Positions 1 to 5,373 of a stretch of DNA of 5,863 nt are shown here, piece by piece. The DNA lies in the NCBI GenBank assembly GCA_946629405.1, contig CAMOXW010000122.1, forward strand, positions 1 to 5,863. The letters run 5' to 3'. Positions within the stretch are counted from its first letter, which is position 1; the number at the start of each line of letters is the position of its first letter. The notes under the pieces are model-generated. The model was given only the letters and a program-made list of their open reading frames with translations. It was not told the DNA's origin and did not search any database. The translations under genes were made by a program, and so were the position numbers. The stretch is from an uncultured Ruminococcus sp. Lineage in GTDB: Bacteria; Bacillota_A; Clostridia; Oscillospirales; Ruminococcaceae.

Positions 1-23
1 ACATCTACCTTTCTCTACACACA

Positions 24-93
24 TTAAAAAAAATACATCTTATAAAAAATAAAAAAAATATAAAAAAAACAAAAAATTTTTTTCCTTTTTTTT
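24..93. other. A-tract-rich, probably curved non-coding DNA
   Basis: Between positions 41 and 93 every base is A or T except three C's (70, 84, 85). A-runs of 6-8 bases lie at 26-33, 44-49, 51-58, 62-69 and 71-76, followed directly by T-runs at 77-83 and 86-93. Several run centres are about 8-11 bases apart, close to one helical turn, which is the arrangement expected of intrinsically bent DNA. The T-runs could also be the tail of a terminator or an upstream promoter element for a gene beyond the left edge, but no stem lies before them. No gene is visible in 1-101. Confidence 0.5.
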
Positions 94-101
94 GATGCAA
101 T

Positions 102-128
102 AAACGGCGGGTATAATACCCGCCGTTT
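102..128 (-). terminator. Rho-independent terminator of the YfhO-family gene, possibly bidirectional
   Basis: Perfect inverted repeat with 12-bp arms (AAACGGCGGGTA at 102-113 and its complement at 117-128) around a 3-base loop. It begins two bases past the stop codon of the minus-strand YfhO-family gene. Reading minus, the stem is followed by a short T-rich stretch (the arm ends in TTT, then ATTG). Reading plus, it is followed by TTTTGTTATTTTTT, a better U-tract, though that tract is also the 3' end of the gene. The hairpin may therefore also stop transcripts entering from the left. Confidence 0.85.
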
Positions 129-130
129 TG

Positions 131-3100
131 TTATTTTTTCTTCTTTTTCTTTTTACTGCCGTTTCCGGACTTTTTTGAGTTAGCCGGAGAGGACTTTGGC
201 TTTTCAGCGGGCTTTTTGACCGCTTCCTCAGCCTTTTCAGCGGCTTCTTCAATCTTTTCGGCTGCTGTCTCAGCGGCTTCTTCTGCTGTATTTTCGACAG
301 CTTCTGCGGCAGCTTCCTCAGCTTTATCAGCCTTTTCTGCGGCTGATTCGTTATAATTCTCGATGAGCTGCTCCGCCTTTTTATTGAGCTCCTGCGCCTC
401 TGCCTCAGCCTTAGCCTCGGCTTCCTTCGCCTTCTTCTCAACATCTCCGGCGACCTCGCCCTTCGACTTGATTATCTGGACCTTCTTTTTAAGGGGCTCC
501 TGCACATCCTCAGGCTTCTCCTCTGTGCCCTGCTTTCTGCGGAGCTTTTCCTCGCGGCGGGCTTTTAGTACAGGGTTATAACGTCTGTCGTAGATCGCAA
601 ACATGATTATTATGATAATACCGAGAATGAGCGTGAATACGCCGATCTTGAATCCGGGCGGAGTATAGGTCATTGTGATAGTATGCTCGCCGTCCGTGAT
701 ATCGTCCATTCTTATACCGATGAACGCATCAAGGAGAGCTACCTGTCCGCTGGACTTGTCCTTATTTATAAGCCTCTCTGTTCCGTCGCTTGACTTCTCG
801 ACAAGGACGATGTTCTTCATTTCCTTGCCGTCAACCTTTACAGTCCAGCCGGGCTCATAGGGGATCGAGGTCACGAAGACCTGCCCCTGCTTTACGTTTA
901 CAGTACCCTCGAGGTGACGGTCGTTGGACTTTGACATATCAATATTCCACTGACCTGCTTTAAGAGAGTTGATATCCTTCTCGAACTCCTCCTCGTCAAG
1001 ATAGCAGAAGTGGAAGCCGTCGCCCTTCTTGACCATGAGGTACTCATTTGAGCCGGTATACTTACCGCCTGATCCGGATGGCTGAATGGTGAAGCGGACC
1101 TCTATCTCCTGACCCTTTGTGAACGGACCAAGCCTTACGATAGGTGAGGAGTTGGTGTCGAAGTATGTACCGTAGCCATCGTAATTTGACGAGAGAGAGC
1201 CTGCATACTCGCCTTGCTGGTTCTTTATTCCTACCCAGACGTTGCACGCCTTCTTGACCTTTGAGTTGAGGTGCATATAGATATTTCCGTCAACGGGGGA
1301 GGTAAAGCGTACATTTACAACAGCATCGGTCGATGTATCGTAGGATTCATAGCAGTCATGGACTGTTCTTACGCCTGTTTTTATGTCTGTGTGGATATAA
1401 TCGTGAAGTCTTACCTGATTTTCGTCGTAGAACACCTTGCTCGGGAGTGACTTGTAATACTCCTTGTTTGGATTGCCGGTCATTGTACCGAGGAAGGTGT
1501 TGAGGTTCTTGAATGGGTTATTCTCGTCGAGGTAAGGAATATCAAGTATCGACTTGTCCGCCATCCAGCCTATCGCGAGAGCGTTGGGATTCTCATAGAT
1601 ATCGACCGTATCGGTGATGACCTTGAGATTCGGCTCGTCATAGCGCTTGTACTCTATGCCGGTGAGCTCCGGTATCTTGACATAGGAAGCATCAAGGAGA
1701 ACCTTGCTGTTTACATGACGGTCAGGCGCATCGACAACATACTTTATGCCGAGAAGTGAGTCCGCAACAGGATTGCTTCCCTCATACTTGGTTTCATAGC
1801 TCTGGGTGAAATAGCCGAGGTACTCAATTACCTTGATAGCTCTTGCATTCATTACCGAGCTGGAGTGAGAAATGCCCTTGAGACCGTAAGCCATATCATC
1901 GTTGACCATGCGGTTGAAGGTCTTTTCCGAGCGGTAGAAGCCGTCATCGTAGTCCTCAAGCTTTGAAACGATATCCTCAGGAGCACTTGTTATCTCAGCG
2001 TATGACTCATGGCAGCTGTTGCCGACCTCCTTATATATCTTGCGGAAGGAGTCATAGCAGTTGTAGCCGCCCTCAAAAGAAACGAGGCAGGCTGTTGCCA
2101 CGAGCAGAACAGTCTTTGCATTTTTGTTCTTTATTGCACTGTATGTGAATATCAGTACGGCATATACCGCCGCAAGAAGCAGTCCGAAGCCCAGTGTGCC
2201 GAGCCAGATCTCCTCCCAGCGGTCTGCGCCGAAGTTCATCTCAGCCTTATAGTAAAGCCCCTTTGCAACATACTTGTACTTAGACTCGTTGTAATTATAG
2301 TCCTTCATATTTGCCTCGAACAGCACAACGAAAAGTGATATTCCGAGGAATGAGCCTATGCCGTATACAAATGACGCTGCCGGCTTTCCGAATATATCGT
2401 TCAGCAGACTCTTAGGGTTAAGCCGCAGTCCGTCGAGGTTTGCGAATACCTCCGCCGCCATTGATACAAGTACGAACGAGAGGAGGAATGAATAGCGGTA
2501 AGGGAGCCAGTTCGGATCCTGACCGCCGTGCCAGTACATATTGATAGGCTTGATGTACATACTCATGACCATTACTATCACAAGGAATGCCGCACCTATC
2601 TTGCGGTTCCACTTTATGTCCTTGTTGAAGAAGTAGAGCGGTGCAAGAACTACAGTAAGCACGCCGCAGTATATCTCCGGACGACCGTAGAATCGTGTTC
2701 CCTCGTCAACGTTTACTGAGTAATACTGGTTCGGCAGAAGCGTCGGGATGAGCTCAGGAAGCTTGAACAGGTGCTTGTGCCAGTCATAATCCGGAGTAGA
2801 GAAGTCGAACTTACCGAGCGCCAGTGCATTGTACACCGGCAGTATCATGATAAAGCTGCACAGCAGCACGACTATCGTGGAAATACCCATTATCCCGCAG
2901 GTTTTCGCGTAGTCCTTCAGGCCGTTGAACTTTTTCTGCGTGCCGAAGAAAATGTAATAAACAAAATATATCGCCACGAATATTGCTACCATGAAGCCCA
3001 TGTAGAAGTTTGCAACGAACATAAGTGCCGTCGGGATAATGAAATTTATCTTTCTGCCGTCGTCGATGAGATACTCAAGTCCGAGGATTATCAGCGGGAG

Positions 3101-3742
3101 AAAGATAGGACCGTCAATCCACATCGGGTTGATGAGCTGGATCACAACGAACGCCATCATAGCGTACATCGTTGAGAAAATTACAGACGGGAGCGGTGCA
3201 ACGCGCTTTGACTTCTGTGCGTATATGCAGAATGTAGAGCCGCACGCGCCGACCTTGCAGATCTGCATTATCATTATGGCTTCAAGGATATACTTTCTCG
3301 GCATGAGTATCGGTATGAGCGTGAACGGGCTCGCCAGATAATAGCCGATGATACCCATAAAGCCGCCTGAAAGGTTACGGCTCCAGTTGTAGAACAGGCT
3401 TCCGTCGCCCCAGAAGGCATCGCGGATCGCCTCAAAATAATAAATGTACTGACCGTTCAGGTCAAGCGTCAGTACCGAACGGTGCTTTCCAGCACCAAGC
3501 GGATAGATATCGAAATTATAGTAAGCGATCAGAGTTAGCAGAAGCGGAATCACGAACGCTAAGATACATACCCACGGGTTGAATTTCGGACCTTTCAGCG
3601 CGGTGATGAAATCAGCCGGACCTTTAGCAGCCTGATGCTGTTTTCCCTGATTCCGCGGCTTGAAGTTTGTGTATTTCTTCTTGCCGCCGCTGCTGTTGAC
3701 CTGTCTGCCCTTTGAAGCGGTAGAAGAGCCTGTTTTAGCCAA
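131..3742 (-). CDS. YfhO/GtlB-family polytopic membrane protein with long charged C-terminal tail
   Basis: A 1203-residue integral membrane protein. Residues 1-55 are basic and Gly/Ser/Gln-rich, probably cytosolic. About 12-13 hydrophobic segments follow between 57 and 556, then a large probably extracellular region (about 560-1030), and a last membrane segment at 1033-1050. Family marks are the LDLNGQY stretch near 93-99, LSGGFMGIIGYYLASPF at 124-140, and IPYEPGWTVKVDGKE at 960-974 with YTPPGFKIG just before the last helix. Studied relatives (B. subtilis YfhO, Listeria GtlB) are GT-C-like enzymes that add sugars to teichoic acids outside the cell from a lipid-linked donor. The acceptor here is unknown. 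The odd part is residues 1051-1203: a helix-forming Ala/Glu/Lys region (about 1100-1178), then Lys/Pro/Ser linkers and seven terminal lysines. The start is TTG, chosen because AAGGAGG lies 7 bases upstream. The gene is monocistronic by its own promoter and terminator. Family assignment is firm; substrate is inference. Confidence 0.93.
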   Translation of the reverse strand: MAKTGSSTASKGRQVNSSGGKKKYTNFKPRNQGKQHQAAKGPADFITALKGPKFNPWVCILAFVIPLLLTLIAYYNFDIYPLGAGKHRSVLTLDLNGQYIYYFEAIRDAFWGDGSLFYNWSRNLSGGFMGIIGYYLASPFTLIPILMPRKYILEAIMIMQICKVGACGSTFCIYAQKSKRVAPLPSVIFSTMYAMMAFVVIQLINPMWIDGPIFLPLIILGLEYLIDDGRKINFIIPTALMFVANFYMGFMVAIFVAIYFVYYIFFGTQKKFNGLKDYAKTCGIMGISTIVVLLCSFIMILPVYNALALGKFDFSTPDYDWHKHLFKLPELIPTLLPNQYYSVNVDEGTRFYGRPEIYCGVLTVVLAPLYFFNKDIKWNRKIGAAFLVIVMVMSMYIKPINMYWHGGQDPNWLPYRYSFLLSFVLVSMAAEVFANLDGLRLNPKSLLNDIFGKPAASFVYGIGSFLGISLFVVLFEANMKDYNYNESKYKYVAKGLYYKAEMNFGADRWEEIWLGTLGFGLLLAAVYAVLIFTYSAIKNKNAKTVLLVATACLVSFEGGYNCYDSFRKIYKEVGNSCHESYAEITSAPEDIVSKLEDYDDGFYRSEKTFNRMVNDDMAYGLKGISHSSSVMNARAIKVIEYLGYFTQSYETKYEGSNPVADSLLGIKYVVDAPDRHVNSKVLLDASYVKIPELTGIEYKRYDEPNLKVITDTVDIYENPNALAIGWMADKSILDIPYLDENNPFKNLNTFLGTMTGNPNKEYYKSLPSKVFYDENQVRLHDYIHTDIKTGVRTVHDCYESYDTSTDAVVNVRFTSPVDGNIYMHLNSKVKKACNVWVGIKNQQGEYAGSLSSNYDGYGTYFDTNSSPIVRLGPFTKGQEIEVRFTIQPSGSGGKYTGSNEYLMVKKGDGFHFCYLDEEEFEKDINSLKAGQWNIDMSKSNDRHLEGTVNVKQGQVFVTSIPYEPGWTVKVDGKEMKNIVLVEKSSDGTERLINKDKSSGQVALLDAFIGIRMDDITDGEHTITMTYTPPGFKIGVFTLILGIIIIIMFAIYDRRYNPVLKARREEKLRRKQGTEEKPEDVQEPLKKKVQIIKSKGEVAGDVEKKAKEAEAKAEAEAQELNKKAEQLIENYNESAAEKADKAEEAAAEAVENTAEEAAETAAEKIEEAAEKAEEAVKKPAEKPKSSPANSKKSGNGSKKKKKKK

Positions 3743-3756
3743 TTTTGTTCCTCCTT
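3740..3756 (-). promoter_or_regulatory. Strong Shine-Dalgarno with TTG start of the YfhO-family gene
   Basis: On the minus strand AAGGAGG (3756-3750) is followed by the 7-base spacer AACAAAA and then TTG (3742-3740), reading into TTG-GCT-AAA-ACA. No ATG sits at a sensible distance from this ribosome site. The near-perfect Shine-Dalgarno makes TTG the best start despite being a rare start codon. An annotation that only accepts ATG would lose much of the basic N-terminus and possibly the first membrane helix. Confidence 0.85.
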
Positions 3757-3834
3757 ACCTGTTGTCGGGGGAAAGCAGTCCGGATGCACATCTCCGGCAT
3801 ATCGCCATACTCCCCTATTATAATATACTTTATT

Positions 3835-3863
3835 ATTATATCACATCTGTATTCGTTTTGCAA
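3835..3863 (-). promoter_or_regulatory. Sigma-A-type promoter of the YfhO-family gene
   Basis: Minus strand: -35 TTGCAA (3863-3858), exactly 17 bases, then -10 TATAAT (3840-3835), preceded by TGA, which fits an extended -10. The start of transcription would be near 3828, giving a leader of about 85 bases. A second TATAAT on the minus strand (3822-3817) lacks a good -35. The leader holds only a weak 5-bp CCGGA/TCCGG pairing, and no riboswitch was recognised. Confidence 0.8.
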
Positions 3864-3903
3864 GAGGTTTTTTCAGCAAGCTGTAATTAATTGTTAGCTT
3901 AGT

Positions 3904-3986
3904 AACGGCACACAATATCTCCAGCAGTAAACTGCATTCCGGGAGCTATGGATCATTGTTTGTCATCAGCAGCCGGATATGCCGTT
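3904..3986. repeat. Short inverted repeat enclosing most of the DUF2461-YfhO gap
   Basis: AACGGCA at 3904-3910 and its exact complement TGCCGTT at 3980-3986 bracket 69 bases. The right arm ends one base before the DUF2461 stop codon at 3988-3990. Inside is a further small pairing, GCAGT-AA-ACTGC. No T-tract follows on the minus strand, so this is not a standard terminator, and no convincing terminator for the DUF2461 gene was found in 3743-3987. The arms could pair in the 3' end of the DUF2461 transcript, or the match may be chance. Confidence 0.3.
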
Positions 3987-3987
3987 T

Positions 3988-4731
3988 TCACCACATAAAG
4001 TCGATATCCGGCGCTTTGACCATGTTTATCTCAGGCTCAGGCACCTGTGCGGAGTTCTCCTTTTCGAGCGATCTTGCGATATCTTCAAGCTCCACAAGCT
4101 CATGGAAATAGTCGTTCAGCGGCACAAGCGCATCAAAAAGCCTGCTCACGCGCCCTGAAAGCTCCGCGCTGAACAGCACCCCCGGCTCACTTACACGCAG
4201 ATACGCGCTCAGCCCTTTTTTCAGGAAGAACCGCTCCGCCTCAGGGACGCTGCAAGGCTTCTTCCGCTTATACTCATCGCCGCCGATAGTCACTCCATGT
4301 TCATTTTCAAGCTTTTCTATCATTTCAATGAACGGCTTGCAGTTCTCTGAAAGCTGAGCCCTGAAGCGCTCCATCACAGCCGCATCCGGCTTGGATATGC
4401 GGAATCCGAACTCTGCACCTTCAGGTGACAGCTCGAAGTAAAGTGTTGGAGTTTTGTTCCACCAGAAGGCTTCATAGCGCACATATATCCACAAGGTATC
4501 GCGGTAGTGCAGGTATGGCGGGAATTTTTCGTCGCGGTAGATCCTCCCGACCTTGTACATCATGCCATTGGCATCCTCAAACGGCTTGAACAGCTCCTCA
4601 CCGAGCGCCTTCATTGGTTCATAAATTTTATCAATATATACCTGTTTGCGGGGCTCAAACCACTCTCTGCTGTTGTTGAGCCTCACACCGAGAAGGAGAT
4701 CGAGCGCCTCCTGTGAAAATCCTTGAAACAT
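3988..4731 (-). CDS. DUF2461 family protein
   Basis: A 247-residue soluble protein with no signal peptide or membrane segment. It matches the DUF2461 (TIGR02453) family by an N-terminal FSQEALDLLLGVRLNNSREWF stretch (residues 5-25; compare the family pattern of F...L..NN..eWF), by RIYRDEKFPPY at 63-73 (family RI.RD.RFs), and by YFELSPEG at 98-105. Family members are usually a little over 200 residues, so it is near full length with a slightly long, acidic C-terminus. The biochemical function of DUF2461 is not established and none is assigned here. The start at 4731 is chosen because GGAGGG lies five bases upstream. A reading frame from 4788 would begin inside the -35 box of this gene's own promoter, so its first 19 residues are not real. 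The gene is divergent from the lipoprotein gene and lies upstream of the YfhO-family gene on the same strand. Confidence 0.88.
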   Translation of the reverse strand: MFQGFSQEALDLLLGVRLNNSREWFEPRKQVYIDKIYEPMKALGEELFKPFEDANGMMYKVGRIYRDEKFPPYLHYRDTLWIYVRYEAFWWNKTPTLYFELSPEGAEFGFRISKPDAAVMERFRAQLSENCKPFIEMIEKLENEHGVTIGGDEYKRKKPCSVPEAERFFLKKGLSAYLRVSEPGVLFSAELSGRVSRLFDALVPLNDYFHELVELEDIARSLEKENSAQVPEPEINMVKAPDIDFMW

Positions 4732-4759
4732 ATCTGCCCTCCAATTTTTTCTCACAGCA

Positions 4760-4788
4760 ATTATACCATAAGTTTTCATAAAATTCAA
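4760..4788 (-). promoter_or_regulatory. Sigma-A-type promoter of the DUF2461 gene
   Basis: Minus strand: -35 TTGAAT (4788-4783), a 17-base spacer, then -10 TATAAT (4765-4760) preceded by TGG (extended -10). The predicted transcription start near 4753 leaves a leader of about 20 bases carrying TTGGAGGG before the ATG at 4731. This is one of the two clearest promoters in the window, and it rules out the upstream in-frame ATGs as starts. Confidence 0.85.
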
Positions 4789-4805
4789 GATTATGAACAG
4801 AAGCG

Positions 4806-4817
4806 GTAAAATTTTAC
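4806..4817. repeat. Perfect 12-bp palindrome GTAAAATTTTAC
   Basis: GTAAAATTTTAC equals its own reverse complement. It lies 18 bases upstream of the DUF2461 -35 box and about 30 bases from the first DnaA-box palindrome, inside an A/T-rich stretch (4791-4850, about 70% A+T). It could be an operator half for a dimeric regulator, an upstream promoter element, or part of an unwinding region. Chance is also possible given the base composition. Confidence 0.4.
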
Positions 4818-4848
4818 AGCAATATAGTCCTAAATTTACTTAACCATG

Positions 4849-4869
4849 GTGTGGATAAGTTTTCCACAC
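4849..4869. repeat. Left inverted pair of DnaA boxes
   Basis: GTGTGGA (4849-4855), seven bases, then TCCACAC (4863-4869). Apart from one mismatched pair (4856/4862) the 21 bases are a full palindrome centred on G4859. Each half contains one DnaA box, exact on one side and one mismatch on the other, so two DnaA molecules could bind in opposite orientation. Confidence 0.7.
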
Positions 4870-4870
4870 G

Positions 4871-4921
4871 CTGTTGAATTGACTGTTGATTAGTTCTGGC
4901 AATTGTTGAAAATTCTGTTGA
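4871..4921 (+). repeat. Four phased TGTTGA direct repeats
   Basis: CTGTTGA begins at 4871, 4883 and 4915, and TTGTTGA at 4903, giving spacings of 12, 20 and 12 bases (about one, two and one helical turns). Each differs from the TGTGGA core of the flanking DnaA boxes by one base, so these may be low-affinity DnaA sites, as seen between strong boxes in known origins. They may alternatively be iterons for another protein. Confidence 0.5.
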
Positions 4922-4957
4922 AAGGGTGGAAAACCACGATATATTCACGTTCTGGGA

Positions 4958-4988
4958 TTGAAAAAAACTTTGAAACCTTGTGGATAAT
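4958..4988 (+). promoter_or_regulatory. Possible promoter of the lipoprotein gene overlapping a DnaA box
   Basis: TTGAAA (4958-4963) and GATAAT (4983-4988; five of six bases match TATAAT) have a 19-base spacer, slightly long for sigma-A. The -10 overlaps the exact DnaA box at 4979-4987, so bound DnaA would compete with RNA polymerase. It is the best candidate seen upstream of the lipoprotein gene, but clearly weaker than the two minus-strand promoters. Confidence 0.3.
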
Positions 4989-5018
4989 CAAGAAAAATTC
5001 GTAAACAATAAACTTACG

Positions 5019-5039
5019 CTGTGGAAAAGCTGTCCACAG
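5019..5039. repeat. Right inverted pair of DnaA-box-like sites
   Basis: CTGTGGA (5019-5025), seven bases AAAGCTG, then TCCACAG (5033-5039). This is the same 7-7-7 layout as the left pair and starts exactly 170 bases after it. It ends 26 bases before the lipoprotein ATG, so it would lie in the leader or promoter of that gene and could also fold as a hairpin in its mRNA. Confidence 0.65.
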
Positions 5040-5065
5040 TTATCAAAAGTAAAGGATATGATTGT

Positions 5066-5344
5066 ATGAAAAAGCTTTTAGCAATATGCTCCATATTTTT
5101 TACCGTTTGTACAGCCTTCACATCCTGCGGCTCGGACGATACGACCTATGACTCAAATCCCGACAACAGGACGACGACCATGTACGGTCACTCCGCCGGC
5201 GAGCACGTCAGCGACGCTATCAACGGAGTAGGCGAGGCTGGCGGTGAGATCATAGAAGGAGTGACTGACGCTGCCGGCGACATTATTGACGGTCTCGACG
5301 GCGATGACGACACCACCACACGGACAAAAACCACAAAGCGCTAA
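5066..5344 (+). CDS. Small putative lipoprotein with 11-residue repeats, function unknown
   Basis: A 92-residue precursor. Residues 1-20 form a signal peptide (MKK, then a hydrophobic core with LLAICSIFF) and C21 in FTSC is the probable lipidated cysteine; Phe at -3 is less usual than Leu. The mature part is acidic and Thr/Asp/Gly-rich. Residues 43-53, 54-64 and 65-75 can be aligned as three 11-residue repeats, with acidic residues at repeat positions 4 and 8 and Ile at 10. The last two are clear (GVGEAGGEIIE and GVTDAAGDIID), the first is diverged. They could form an amphipathic helix. The end (TTTRTKTTKR) is basic. The start at 5066 is supported by AAAGGA nine bases upstream and by the signal peptide; an upstream in-frame start at 5021 would lie inside the right DnaA-box repeat and has no ribosome site. 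I recognise no family. It lies directly downstream of the DnaA-box cluster and converges on the dipeptidase gene. Confidence 0.8.
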   Translation: MKKLLAICSIFFTVCTAFTSCGSDDTTYDSNPDNRTTTMYGHSAGEHVSDAINGVGEAGGEIIEGVTDAAGDIIDGLDGDDDTTTRTKTTKR

Positions 5345-5348
5345 AAAA

Positions 5349-5367
5349 GGACGGCAAAAAGCCGTCC
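5349..5367 (-). terminator. Terminator hairpin between the convergent lipoprotein and dipeptidase genes
   Basis: GGACGGC (5349-5355), loop of five A's, GCCGTCC (5361-5367). Reading minus, the stem is followed directly by TTTTTT (5348-5343), a classic U-tract six bases past the dipeptidase stop codon. Reading plus, the stem is followed by TACATATTA, a poor tail, so termination of the lipoprotein transcript would be weaker. The T-tract overlaps the lipoprotein stop codon (5342-5344), so the two genes share this short spacer. Confidence 0.85.
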
Positions 5368-5373
5368 TACATA

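Larger units (their letters stand above)
4849..5039. other. DnaA-box cluster: candidate replication origin or DnaA-dependent regulatory region
   Basis: Two exact DnaA boxes lie at 4850-4858 and 4979-4987 (TGTGGATAA, i.e. TTATCCACA on the minus strand). One-mismatch boxes lie at 4860-4868 (TTTTCCACA) and 5020-5028 (TGTGGAAAA), and weaker ones at 4925-4933 (GGTGGAAAA) and 5030-5038 (CTGTCCACA). Four TGTTGA elements lie between the first two groups, and A/T-rich DNA flanks them (4957-4975 and 4988-5018). The cluster is wholly intergenic, between divergent genes. DnaA, the initiator ATPase, binds such boxes at oriC, at DnaA-titration sites and at promoters it controls. The cluster fits an origin, but the usual neighbours (dnaA, dnaN, rpmH) are absent from the window. 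Origin function is therefore unproven; DnaA binding is the safer claim. Confidence 0.65.

Noticed and set aside
40..444. Minus-strand frame of 134 residues, Arg/Lys-rich
   Set aside because: It is an off-frame reading of the low-complexity Ala/Glu/Lys tail of the YfhO-family gene and runs into the A/T block; composition is an artefact and there is no ribosome site.
2771..3175. Plus-strand frame of 134 residues
   Set aside because: It lies wholly antisense inside the membrane-protein gene, has His/Tyr/Arg-rich composition typical of reversed membrane codons, and matches no family I recognise.
3776..3800. CCGGA/TCCGG pairing in the YfhO leader as a possible riboswitch or attenuator
   Set aside because: Only a 5-bp stem with an 8-base loop, no T-tract and no recognised aptamer pattern.
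4485..4493. DnaA-box-like ATATCCACA (and TGTGGATAT at 1390-1398)
   Set aside because: Isolated one-mismatch matches inside coding sequence with no neighbouring boxes; not part of the cluster.
5021..5065. Earlier in-frame start for the lipoprotein at 5021
   Set aside because: It would put the signal peptide 15 residues inside, falls within the right DnaA-box inverted repeat and has no ribosome site; AAAGGA before 5066 fits instead.
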